DNA from: Oceanospirillales bacterium
Lineage (GTDB): Bacteria; Pseudomonadota; Gammaproteobacteria; Xanthomonadales; SZUA-36
Reading direction: 5' to 3'
DNA: 7,988 bases
Assembly (NCBI GenBank): GCA_003232965.1
Contig: QIKG01000236.1
Span: forward strand, 1 to 7,988
Part shown: positions 1-6,613 of the stretch, piece by piece
Layout of the letters: each line of letters opens with the position of its first letter
Position numbering within the stretch: the first letter of the stretch is position 1
Notes under the pieces: generated by a model
What the model saw: the letters and a program-made list of their open reading frames with translations, nothing else
What the model was told of the DNA's origin: nothing
Databases searched by the model: none
Translations under genes and position numbers: made by a program

Positions 1-1392
1 CTGAAATTTGAGCACCAAGATGCTCTACATGCTGATAAAAACTGGCGCCAACAGTTGGATGTTCCATTGCCGGAAAAGGGCGAGGGTATTGATGCAGTAA
101 CGCGTGAATTGATTGAGCAGATTATTCCAAATGGAAGCGCAATTCCCAAGCCTGGTTTTAGTTCGTTTATTACCACGGGTGCTACTACTGCCGCTACGCT
201 GGCTGCAACCGCAGCTAATATTGCCTCGCCACAGCGCTATTTGCTCACGGCATTTAATTTTCTGGAAGAGCTCTCGCTCGAATGGCTGGCAGAAATGTGC
301 GGTATTGGCAAGCTGAAAGGGGTGTATAGCAGCGGTGGCTCAGTGGCTAACCTTATTGCCCTAGGCGGTGCGCGTCAATATGCTTTTGAACAAATCGGTA
401 TTGACCCGGCAGCCGATGGTGTGGATCGTCCAGTAAGGATTTATGCTAGCGAAGAATGCCATCATACAATCCAACGCTCCGTAGGGGTGCTAGGAGTGGG
501 TAGGCGAGCTGTACGGGCAATTGCCTGTGATCAAGAGGGTAGAATGTTGATTAGTGCATTAGGCAACGCAATTATTGAGGATAAAGCGCGTGGTATTTTA
601 CCAATGGCAATCGTTGCCAATGCCGGTACTACCAATACTGGAGCTATTGATCCTTTGGAAGCGATTAGCGATGTAGCTGAAGAGCATAAAATTTGGTTTC
701 ATGTTGATGGTGCCTATGGCCTTCCCGGTATTCTGGATGAACGCATCAGTCACCATTATAAAGGTCTGGAAAAGGCGGATTCAGTTATTGTCGACCCGCA
801 TAAATGGTTGGGTGCATCGGTTGGGGTCGCGGCAACATTTATCCGTGATCGTGAGCTGCTTCTACGCGCATTTACTCAAGAACCTGCTGACTACTTAGAG
901 GGCTCTATTGATCCAAATGCTGGGGTGGTAGAGCATTCTATGGACGACTTCGGGATTCCCTACTTTGATTATGGGGTAGAGCTAAGCGCGCCTTGCCGGG
1001 GGGTTGTGGTTTGGGCTTTGATAAAAGAAATTGGGGTTGAGGGAATGCGCCATCGGGTGAAACAACATAACGACATGGCCAAAACTATTGCCGAGCGTGC
1101 CCGTAACCATCCGAATCTTGAACTGTTAATTGAGCCCAGTTTGTCGATCTGCTGTTTTCGCTATGTGGATTCACAAATTGATGATCTTGACCAGCTCAAT
1201 CAGCGTTTACATCGCCAACTGGTGCGAGAGAATACCTATATGCCGAGCACCACCCGGGTCAAGGGTACACTCGCCTTGCGTCCCTGTTATATCGGCGCTC
1301 GGCATCAGCCGCCGCAGGCAGAAGAGCTGGTAGAAGCGGTGCTCAGAATTGGCGGTGAATTAGTTGAAGCTAGCATGGAACGTAGCGTGTAA
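1..1392 (+). CDS. PLP-dependent group II decarboxylase (aromatic-amino-acid/glutamate decarboxylase family), 5' truncated by window edge
   Basis: The frame is open from base 1, so the gene starts upstream; the TTG at 55 is internal. The 463 residues present cover nearly the whole family length, with perhaps 10-25 N-terminal residues missing. Visible PLP-site motifs are SEECHHTIQ (bases about 448-474; the first His is expected to stack on the cofactor ring), NAGTTNTGAIDP (about 619-654), HVDGAYG with the Asp that contacts the pyridine nitrogen (codon 706-708), and DPHKWLG with the Schiff-base Lys (codon 802-804). These order and space as in Pfam PF00282 enzymes, which decarboxylate L-amino acids in the cytoplasm. 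Substrate (aromatic amino acid, glutamate, aspartate or other) cannot be told from sequence alone. The gene is transcribed towards the minus-strand block and shows no internal damage. Family assignment is secure; substrate is unknown. Confidence 0.93.
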   Translation: MKFEHQDALHADKNWRQQLDVPLPEKGEGIDAVTRELIEQIIPNGSAIPKPGFSSFITTGATTAATLAATAANIASPQRYLLTAFNFLEELSLEWLAEMCGIGKLKGVYSSGGSVANLIALGGARQYAFEQIGIDPAADGVDRPVRIYASEECHHTIQRSVGVLGVGRRAVRAIACDQEGRMLISALGNAIIEDKARGILPMAIVANAGTTNTGAIDPLEAISDVAEEHKIWFHVDGAYGLPGILDERISHHYKGLEKADSVIVDPHKWLGASVGVAATFIRDRELLLRAFTQEPADYLEGSIDPNAGVVEHSMDDFGIPYFDYGVELSAPCRGVVVWALIKEIGVEGMRHRVKQHNDMAKTIAERARNHPNLELLIEPSLSICCFRYVDSQIDDLDQLNQRLHRQLVRENTYMPSTTRVKGTLALRPCYIGARHQPPQAEELVEAVLRIGGELVEASMERSV

Positions 1393-1413
1393 CTGGAGGT
1401 GTTTTTGAGGAGA

Positions 1414-1433
1414 TCCCGGCGCGGTGGCCGGGA
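1414..1433. repeat. Short GC-rich hairpin in convergent intergenic region
   Basis: TCCCGGC, a 6-nt loop and GCCGGGA form a perfect 7-bp stem 21 nt after the decarboxylase stop codon. There is no T-run directly after it on either strand, so it is a poor intrinsic terminator by itself. It may be one unit of a REP-like palindrome cluster together with the hairpin at 1476-1490. Confidence 0.5.
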
Positions 1434-1446
1434 AGACAGAAGGTGT

Positions 1447-1466
1447 TGGGGACGGTGCCTTTTTAA
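1447..1466 (+). repeat. GGGGACGGTGCC-TTTTT motif, possible REP/RAYT-type end
   Basis: A GC block, GGGGACGGTGCC, followed by five Ts lies between the two hairpins. Motifs of this kind (GC block with GGTGCC then a T-run) are, from memory, common at ends of REP-type elements and IS200-like Y1 transposase elements. No transposase gene is present here, so at most this is a solo non-autonomous copy. The CCTTTTT could also help end plus-strand transcription. Confidence 0.25.
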
Positions 1467-1475
1467 TTCCTCATG

Positions 1476-1490
1476 CCGGCTTTTAGCCGG
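1476..1490. terminator. Short hairpin between convergent genes, possible weak terminator
   Basis: CCGGCT-TTT-AGCCGG is a perfect 6-bp stem with a 3-nt loop, 7 bp beyond the stop codon of the minus-strand membrane gene. Its position between two convergent stop codons fits a transcription barrier, but neither strand has a strong U-tract after it. It may equally be a REP-like palindrome. Confidence 0.35.
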
Positions 1491-1497
1491 TACCTCA

Positions 1498-2280
1498 TCA
1501 CGCAATTTTGAGGATAAACTTAAACGCTAATGAGAAAACCAGAAAAGACATGAAAAATGTAAACATCCAACCATGCATCCATGTAGGGCCCATTTCTTGG
1601 ATTTTGTTTTGCTGAAAATTAAACCGCATCAGTTCCATTTTGCTATCGGCGGGCAGGTAGCCCATAGGGTTAGCGATTAACCAGTTCCACCATTGTTTCT
1701 TATGGATAACAGGAGAAATATTGGTGGCGCTGATAGAAAATATATTGATATCACCGCGATTAAGTTTCAATTCTTGATCAGCCTCAGGCCAGACAAAACC
1801 CCAGGTTTGATCATCATTACCCCAACGAACCCGTTCAGTGTTTTCCCATTGGTAGTCGTTTGGGTCAAAGCCGGACTCAATTGTAGTCTGTGTCTCAGCC
1901 AAATAGTTTTCACCCGCGTTGGGTTGTACCAGACCATAGCTATTTGATAACCACGCAAGCATAAAAATAACCGGGATAGATACCAGCAGAGCAGGGCCGA
2001 GTGCGGCACCTAACTGTTTAAAAGCCAGTTTCAGCGTTGTGCCTACCAAAGGCATAAGCTCACCCATTTCGCCTTCGAATGAAGCCATCAATTTCTGGTT
2101 AGCTTTTACCTGTTGTTTTAGACCTTGGATTTTTGCTTGATTGGAGCAGCGCTTAAACAACCACATGCTGCCATAACCTGCTATAAGGCCCCAGATTATC
2201 AACCTGAATAATTCCGGTATGAAACTTATCAAGCCATCCAGTAGATTAAATAACGGTGTCGGTAAATCAAAAAGCCCCAT
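1498..2280 (-). CDS. Three-helix membrane protein, candidate Oxa1/YidC/EMC3 (DUF106)-like insertase with an extracytoplasmic domain
   Basis: The 260-residue product has a hydrophobic helix at about 20-42, a basic, heptad-like helical stretch at 44-75 (KRCSNQAKIQGLKQQVKANQ), a second membrane segment at about 92-113, a polar Trp-rich region at 114-233 and a last helix at about 236-258 ending in a basic tail (FKFILKIA). The order TM1, cytoplasmic coiled coil, TM2, TM3 is the layout of DUF106/EMC3-type members of the Oxa1 superfamily, and the last helix resembles theirs. By the positive-inside rule the coiled coil is cytoplasmic and the region 114-233 faces outwards. That about 120-residue domain between TM2 and TM3 is unusual for the family. 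The ATG lies 3 bp after the stop of the upstream small gene, with no strong Shine-Dalgarno sequence (GAAGAG about 12 nt upstream), so translation is probably coupled. Function is inferred from topology only; it could be an unrelated membrane protein. Confidence 0.8.
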   Translation of the reverse strand: MGLFDLPTPLFNLLDGLISFIPELFRLIIWGLIAGYGSMWLFKRCSNQAKIQGLKQQVKANQKLMASFEGEMGELMPLVGTTLKLAFKQLGAALGPALLVSIPVIFMLAWLSNSYGLVQPNAGENYLAETQTTIESGFDPNDYQWENTERVRWGNDDQTWGFVWPEADQELKLNRGDINIFSISATNISPVIHKKQWWNWLIANPMGYLPADSKMELMRFNFQQNKIQEMGPTWMHGWMFTFFMSFLVFSLAFKFILKIA

Positions 2281-2283
2281 GGT

Positions 2284-2571
2284 TTATTTATTCTCTTCAG
2301 GGTCGCTGATAACCGCATCTACAACTTCATCTGAAGTGCTGTCAACAGTAGTTTCCGCTTCTGCACTCTGGTTTTCTTGAGTCTTGGCTTTGTTTTTTCC
2401 GCGTTTCAGCATTTTTCTTATAGGCCAGAATAATATGGCAGCAATGGCGACAACAATAGTAATCACGATGCCGATTAATGAACCAAGAACCGGGATGCCG
2501 GCGCCGGGGCCGATATAAGCGTGGGCAGTGCTTGCCAGTAATAACAGTAAGACAGCGAGAATCAGTCGCAT
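2284..2571 (-). CDS. Small YIGPGAG-motif membrane protein
   Basis: This 95-residue product starts with a signal-like segment (MRLILAVLLLLLASTAHA), then YIGPGAG directly after a likely AHA cleavage site, a membrane helix at about 28-50, a basic stretch (RKMLKRGKNKAK) and an acidic 30-residue tail. Small proteins with YIGPGAG just after a signal peptide recur in gammaproteobacteria; I know of no assigned function. I chose the ATG at 2571 over the TTG at 2583 because GGAG sits 6 nt before the ATG and the TTG would lie within that ribosome-binding site. The gene is followed after 3 bp by the Oxa1-like gene, which suggests the two proteins act together at the inner membrane. If the N-terminal segment is not cleaved, the protein would be a two-helix hairpin instead. 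Confidence 0.85.
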   Translation of the reverse strand: MRLILAVLLLLLASTAHAYIGPGAGIPVLGSLIGIVITIVVAIAAILFWPIRKMLKRGKNKAKTQENQSAEAETTVDSTSDEVVDAVISDPEENK

Positions 2572-2577
2572 AATAAT

Positions 2578-2581
2578 CTCC
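2578..2581 (-). promoter_or_regulatory. Shine-Dalgarno GGAG deciding the start of the YIGPGAG gene
   Basis: GGAG lies 6 nt upstream of the ATG at 2571. It overlaps the alternative TTG codon, which rules that codon out as the likely start. Confidence 0.7.
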
Positions 2582-2610
2582 AAGGATTTCTAAAAGGATA
2601 ACAACATGCG

Positions 2611-2619
2611 ATTATAACA
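2611..2619 (-). promoter_or_regulatory. Extended -10 promoter (TGTTATAAT) for the YIGPGAG/Oxa1-like pair
   Basis: On the minus strand TG-T-TATAAT is a perfect extended -10 element, about 40 nt upstream of the ATG at 2571. No good -35 hexamer is found 16-18 nt before it, as is usual for extended -10 promoters. It lies in the 140-bp gap after the sulfotransferase, so the two small membrane genes probably form a separate transcription unit. Inferred from consensus only. Confidence 0.55.
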
Positions 2620-2711
2620 GCCTGAAAGCATTAATTCCTGATTGTGACCCAAGTTTTCAACCCGGTTAAGTTAAGCGCAATGAGAGCTTATAAAAGGCTT
2701 TTCGGCGCGAC

Positions 2712-3821
2712 TTATACTGAATAACCCAGAGTTTTAGCGGTGTCACCACATACGTCTGCAATTGTTGCCTTCTGTGTGTCGTTAAAGCTTGGTTGATAAT
2801 AATCAGGCAGACTTAATTTCTCGGTATATTGCGCACGCTGGGAAGTAAAACTCGCAGGATTTAGTTTGCTGTGAGAGAGGATTTCATCAATAATTCTGCC
2901 AGAATCAGCGCAGAGTTCTTCGTGCTGGAAAATATAACAGGCATCGCGCAATCCAGGGTCAGCTTCAAGTTGCTTAAACAGCTGTGCATAAGTGCTGCGC
3001 CACAGCCAAGCCCAGCCAAGAATTTCATCGCCATTACTCCAAGCTGTTTTTATTGCCTCAACAGCTTGCGCATCGGCGTAATTTACTAGGCGCCTGCCAG
3101 GGCCGAATTCCCAGTGGCCAGCAAACTGTAGTTGTTGACTAATGCGCGGGTCGGATTTCGCCGCTTCAAGAAAAAACTGATGTTGTTTAACCAGCGAGGC
3201 GATATGGTTGTAGGGGTTACGCACAGGAATAATAAAACGAGCCGATGGCATCAATTTTTTTATGTAGGCAAGCCGGCCAATATTATAATTGCCTTTGGCT
3301 AGGTAGCGTTTGGCTTTGCGTACTAACAGCAATTTCTGCAGATGCTCTGCGTAAAACTTCTCAAAAGCCGGGTGCGTGGTCTGCTGGTCAAGGATATTCG
3401 ATTGTTGCGGGTCGTGGGTCTGTGGGAAAAAATGATTCCAAAGGATTTCTTCTACCGCCTCAGGGCTGTCGGCAGACACCAGTATCCGGTCTTTATGTGC
3501 CCGTTCTTCTAGCTTTGGTTCCACAAGTTGGGAGCGCTGGCGCAAGTAATTGCGCCAATAGGGTGTCCACACCCAAGGAAAGTCGCTGTAACGGTGTGCA
3601 GTGGTGTCCTCGTGCTGGTCTAGCAACTCGGTAACGATAGTAGTGCCAGCCCGCGCCAAGGAAGTGACATATACGGGCGACTCTATCGGTATCTCTTCAA
3701 GCTCATCCCTAAGGATTCCGCTTTCCATATTCCCCAGTCCTCGCCACAGATTTTCTGTGGCTTTTACCAGCCGCGATTGCCAGTACAGACCGGAGGGAAC
3801 CTTGAGTTTTTCAGCACTCAT
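2712..3821 (-). CDS. PAPS-dependent sulfotransferase family protein
   Basis: The 369-residue product should transfer sulfate from 3'-phosphoadenylyl sulfate to an unidentified acceptor, in the cytoplasm (no signal peptide). The 5'-phosphosulfate-binding loop is TSLARAGTTIVTELL (about residues 53-67, with R57 and G59-T61 in P-loop-like positions). The 3'-phosphate-binding motif is FIIPVRNPYNHIASLVK (about 196-212, with R201 and S209). Length and motifs fit the broad Sulfotransferase_3 group (PF13469). The ATG is 3 bp after the stop of the phosphodiesterase gene (TGA-TAA-ATG arrangement) with no clear Shine-Dalgarno sequence, so translation is probably coupled to it. The neighbours encode sulfatase and phosphodiesterase lipoproteins, which suggests metabolism of sulfate or phosphate esters. 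The reading frame is intact, unlike the two genes upstream. The acceptor cannot be predicted. Confidence 0.88.
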   Translation of the reverse strand: MSAEKLKVPSGLYWQSRLVKATENLWRGLGNMESGILRDELEEIPIESPVYVTSLARAGTTIVTELLDQHEDTTAHRYSDFPWVWTPYWRNYLRQRSQLVEPKLEERAHKDRILVSADSPEAVEEILWNHFFPQTHDPQQSNILDQQTTHPAFEKFYAEHLQKLLLVRKAKRYLAKGNYNIGRLAYIKKLMPSARFIIPVRNPYNHIASLVKQHQFFLEAAKSDPRISQQLQFAGHWEFGPGRRLVNYADAQAVEAIKTAWSNGDEILGWAWLWRSTYAQLFKQLEADPGLRDACYIFQHEELCADSGRIIDEILSHSKLNPASFTSQRAQYTEKLSLPDYYQPSFNDTQKATIADVCGDTAKTLGYSV

Positions 3822-3824
3822 TTA

Positions 3825-5693
3825 TCAGGGCGTTTCAGCCTGGCTTTGTTTCCAGTGATTGCGCGCATAGGCGGCTACCTGAGCAATTTGGGAGATAGGC
3901 TGTTCGGGTTTGAAACTAGTAAACAGTATACCCGGAACGGCTTCAGGGGTAATGCAATGATCACCGCTCCATTTTTTCGCATTTGGCTCAATCAAGTCTT
4001 TCGGAACAGCTCCAAGCGTAGTCTGCCAGGAGGCCCTGAAGCTTGGCTCGTAGCCGACGACTAGGTCAGGTGCATCGCCGTTTGCATTACCGGCATAGAT
4101 AACATCACCATCAAAAACTTGCCGGATAACTGATTGCCCTACGGGCGGTGCGATTTTCTGCTCAGCTTCACCTCCGGCTTCATCTTCACTCTCACCCTCT
4201 GTAGTTAAAGTAGCCGCTTGAGTTGCTTGGGGAGGTGAGAAGGCCCATCGTGGTAGCTCTTTCATTAGACGGGCCTTGATGACATTCGCTTCCGGTTCTT
4301 CGACAATTCCCTGGGCTTCGCGGCCTTTACGGTTGATGTAGAGACCATTTAAGCCAAGCGCGTAGGCGGTAGACTTGCTCCAGTCGACATTGCTAAAGGC
4401 GATGTCGGACTGGGTTTTACCAGCGTTCAGCACCAGGTAGCCGTTATCAACCAACCAACGGTTAAGGTTTACAGACCAGCGAAAGGGTGCAAAACCGTGA
4501 TCGCTAAGTACAATCAGGCGGTCATTCGGGTCCATTTCTGCCATTACTTTGCCGAGGATACGATCGGCTTCAGTATATATCCACTCGATAGCACCACGGG
4601 CTAACTCATCGGTTTCCGGATAAAGTGGGTGTTCTGGATCTATGCCACGATAAAACATGTGAGATACCCGATCGGTTTGTACAAATACGCCGACTAAAAC
4701 TTCGGAGTCATTTTTCTCCATGGCATCAAAAAACATGGCTTCGCGTTCATCCAGATTGGTCTTCAGCATTTCCAACCAAGTTTTATCACTGATATGGTTT
4801 TCGTTGAGCGACCAGGTTTCTTCCGGCATACCAATGGTATGGAAGAGTCCAATTCTGCCAGCAAGGTCTGCCGCATAATCTGCAGGAGAACTGATCGGTA
4901 CAACCGGTGCCTCTGGATCAATATTAATGGGTGAAACATACAGTTGCGGGCGTGGATAAGCGGCTACTAGGTTCAAACGGACAATACCGCTGACGGAAAT
5001 CGGACCAAGGACATCAAACTCAACGCGGATCCACGGAGACCACTCACCTACGGCCAGTTCAATGGTTTCATCGCCGAGCTGGATCTTTGCCCCGCCACTA
5101 GCAGCAGGCTCCAGAATCAGAGGGGTAGAGAGAGCCTGATGCTCTTCATTTAGTGGGTCAGTTGGGCCTTCAAGGCTGGTTTCTATCCGACCACTACGGT
5201 TTGGACGCATGCGCACCACTCGCGAGCTGGATGTGCCGGCTGCGGCAAGTGGGCGGGTCGTATATAAAGTATATGTGCCCTGGGTTCCCAATAGATCGGG
5301 CACGCCCATACCGGCCATCATCCGGTGGATGGGGTCTGGCGGATAAGTGACCGGAACCCGGATAACCGTGCTGCGACCGCCCTCACTTTCAACATCTGAC
5401 CAAAAGGGAACGCCCTGACGGCGGTTGATAATCTGGCCTTCATCCAGGGGTATGCTCAAACCAAAAATATTAAGGATATTTTCGGGAGGTATAGTTTTAG
5501 AGATGGAGAAATCCGGGCTGTAAGTATCGGCATCGCGGCGCAGGAAATCGTAAATACCATGTTCGCCCGGCGGCATGCCGGTGGCAAAGCTTGACCAAGC
5601 CACGGGCGATTGTGGTGGGTTGGATGTTGCCAATGGATGAAAGGTGCCTTGTTTAGCCAATTTGCTGAAGTTGGGCAGCACACCAGCATCCAT
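3825..5693 (-). CDS. Type I phosphodiesterase/nucleotide pyrophosphatase (alkaline phosphatase superfamily), main body, N-terminus out of frame
   Basis: This 622-residue frame carries nearly all of a two-metal ester hydrolase of the PF01663 type. Visible are the nucleophile segment QSPVAWSSFATG (residues 28-39; Ser29 aligns with the catalytic Thr of NPP enzymes), metal ligands in QTDRVSH (Asp341, His345), LSDHGF (Asp398, His399) and GDH (His579). The remaining metal ligand, the Asp of GFDG, and the lipoprotein signal are in another frame just upstream (5653-5850). The ATG at 5693 falls inside the expected KWMDAGVLPNF block, so it is not a natural start; a protein begun there would lack one metal ligand and export. 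Residues about 500-512 form an acidic linker (EGESEDEAGGEAE). The substrate is unknown; nucleotides, phospholipid headgroups or phosphonates are all handled by this superfamily. The gene is followed after 3 bp by the sulfotransferase. It is probably non-functional if the frameshift is real. Confidence 0.8.
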   Translation of the reverse strand: MDAGVLPNFSKLAKQGTFHPLATSNPPQSPVAWSSFATGMPPGEHGIYDFLRRDADTYSPDFSISKTIPPENILNIFGLSIPLDEGQIINRRQGVPFWSDVESEGGRSTVIRVPVTYPPDPIHRMMAGMGVPDLLGTQGTYTLYTTRPLAAAGTSSSRVVRMRPNRSGRIETSLEGPTDPLNEEHQALSTPLILEPAASGGAKIQLGDETIELAVGEWSPWIRVEFDVLGPISVSGIVRLNLVAAYPRPQLYVSPINIDPEAPVVPISSPADYAADLAGRIGLFHTIGMPEETWSLNENHISDKTWLEMLKTNLDEREAMFFDAMEKNDSEVLVGVFVQTDRVSHMFYRGIDPEHPLYPETDELARGAIEWIYTEADRILGKVMAEMDPNDRLIVLSDHGFAPFRWSVNLNRWLVDNGYLVLNAGKTQSDIAFSNVDWSKSTAYALGLNGLYINRKGREAQGIVEEPEANVIKARLMKELPRWAFSPPQATQAATLTTEGESEDEAGGEAEQKIAPPVGQSVIRQVFDGDVIYAGNANGDAPDLVVGYEPSFRASWQTTLGAVPKDLIEPNAKKWSGDHCITPEAVPGILFTSFKPEQPISQIAQVAAYARNHWKQSQAETP

Positions 5694-5850
5694 CCATTTC
5701 CATGCCGTCGAAGCCGACGATAATCAGGCGGGAATCGGCCGGACTATTATCGGTTTTTTCACCGCAGGCGCTTAAGCCTGCGAGTACTACCAGCATGATT
5801 GCTAGGAATGTAAGTTTGCGCACAGGCCGTGAGCCTAAACTCTTACTCAT
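5653..5850 (-). pseudogene. Frameshifted N-terminus of the phosphodiesterase: lipoprotein signal and first metal-binding Asp
   Basis: From ATG 5850 the frame reads MSKSLGSRPVRKLTF, a hydrophobic stretch and the lipobox LSAC, then RLIIVGFDGM, the canonical first beta strand and metal-binding Asp of the phosphodiesterase. After GFDGME the frame runs into unrelated residues and stops at 5653, while the true continuation (KWMDAGVLPNF) lies in the frame of the downstream ORF. About 17 nt (a length equal to 2 mod 3) seem to be missing near 5697-5703, where the sequence has ATGGAAATGGATGGATG repeats. Start choice: ATG 5850 makes the classic ATGAGTAA overlap with the upstream sulfatase stop; in-frame ATGs at 5862-5871 are possible alternatives. 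Whole gene: 3825-5850. Confidence 0.75.
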
Positions 5851-6238
5851 GGTTTTTATCATCATCATCATTTTTTTCTTCTTCAATCGTTTCTGTTTGC
5901 TCTACGGCGCCGGCATTACTGATATCAGAGATATCTAATGCCGGGTCGGGAGTTGTTTCTACACTGCTGTTATTGCTTTCTGCACCCTACAGATAACCAA
6001 TGGCTTTATTATCCAGTCTGCCGCGGGCTTCTAAGTGATCAACTAGTGTACCAAGGTACTGGTCTGCAAGCTCCACTTCCCCCGCATAAATTTGCCGCAT
6101 TGCATCGATGTCGGTTTCAGAAAACCTGATTTTGCGAGCGTTTTGGACCTGCAACACACTTACACCCTGTTTGAACTTGCCGTCATAATCCGGGAAGTTT
6201 TGTTCAAACCAGGGGGTAATGTCATAAGGGCTGTGCGC
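5843..6238 (-). pseudogene. Sulfatase remnant: central DPH-type segment fused to C-terminal tail, with in-frame TAG
   Basis: Reading from 6238 gives AHSPYDITPWFEQNFPDY, then MRQIYAGEVELADQYLGTLV and DHLEARGRLDN, the block that in lipoprotein sulfatases precedes the second metal-binding DHGE motif. Directly after LDN comes KAIGYL, then TAG (5987-5989), then GAESNNSS and an acidic tail ending EEEKNDDDDKNHE at the TAA at 5843. KAIGYL matches the usual sulfatase C-terminus (LK-x-[LI]-GY), so the whole DHGE region is missing between LDN and KAIGYL. The TAG is probably a CAG (Gln) mutated to stop. The frame differs from the N-terminal piece (6222-6434). The stop overlaps the phosphodiesterase start by 8 nt, an operon-like link. 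Not functional. Confidence 0.72.
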
Positions 6239-6434
6239 TCAGTTTATCTAGGTTCGGGGAGTTCCTAAGACCGTAGCCATAACTGTGCAGGTAGTCCCAG
6301 CGGGTGGTATCTAATGTTACCAGAACAATATCAGGCCTGGGGGTATTATCGCAGGATGATACCGTCGTAATAGCAATAACAAACAATAGGATGAAGTATA
6401 CCTTTGCGAATTTCCGAGGCTTTTCTATATGCAT
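6222..6434 (-). pseudogene. Sulfatase N-terminal fragment with lipoprotein signal
   Basis: ATG 6434 opens a 70-codon frame: basic n-region (MHIEKPRKFAK), hydrophobic core, lipobox VSSC (Cys28), then DIVLVTLDTTRWDYLHSYGY and NSPNLDKLSA. This is the N-terminus of PF00884 sulfatases, with the first metal ligand in TLDTTR. It ends within a few codons of the junction with the AHSPYD segment, which is in the +1 frame. The expected C/S-x-P-x-R active-site region, whose Cys or Ser becomes formylglycine, is absent, so roughly the second fifth to third of the protein has been deleted. The protein would have been a periplasm-facing lipoprotein. Together with 5843-6238 it forms one broken gene of about 590 bp, against roughly 1.4 kb or more for intact relatives. 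Confidence 0.72.
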
Positions 6435-6613
6435 TTTTCTACTGCGACTCCGGCGTATTCTGTTATATTTTAGCTGAGAATGGCTAACGATACTATCTAC
6501 CGTACATTTTCCTACATCTAATCGAGTTCTTCAATCTCTATTGTTTTGTTAACTGTTCTCAGGCGGTTTGATTGGTTATAATACAGGGCTACACACTGCC
6601 GGACTTATTTACC
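6435..6613. promoter_or_regulatory. Divergent intergenic region between two lipoprotein-gene remnants
   Basis: This AT-rich 179-bp gap separates the minus-strand sulfatase start and the plus-strand remnant start. It carries a good -10 hexamer for the plus strand (6577-6582). On the minus strand the best -10-like sequence is in TAAAATATAAC (about 6461-6471), with no convincing -35. No operator-like palindrome was seen. Confidence 0.4.
6577..6582 (+). promoter_or_regulatory. -10 hexamer TATAAT upstream of the plus-strand lipoprotein remnant
   Basis: A perfect TATAAT lies 31 nt before ATG 6614. The position 17 nt upstream holds TGTTCT, a poor -35. Consensus match only. Confidence 0.4.

Noticed and set aside
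1693..2009. Open frames on both strands within the Oxa1-like gene
   Set aside because: Both are other-frame shadows of the 260-residue membrane protein.
2584..2711. Intrinsic terminator after the sulfotransferase
   Set aside because: The AAAAGCCTTTT sequence looks palindromic, but it leaves no usable loop and no GC-rich stem followed by a T-run was found.
3245..3634. Plus-strand 129-codon open frame
   Set aside because: It lies entirely antisense inside the intact sulfotransferase gene, with no recognisable motif.
5938..6129. Plus-strand 63-codon open frame
   Set aside because: It is antisense to the sulfatase remnant, which has clear family motifs on the other strand.
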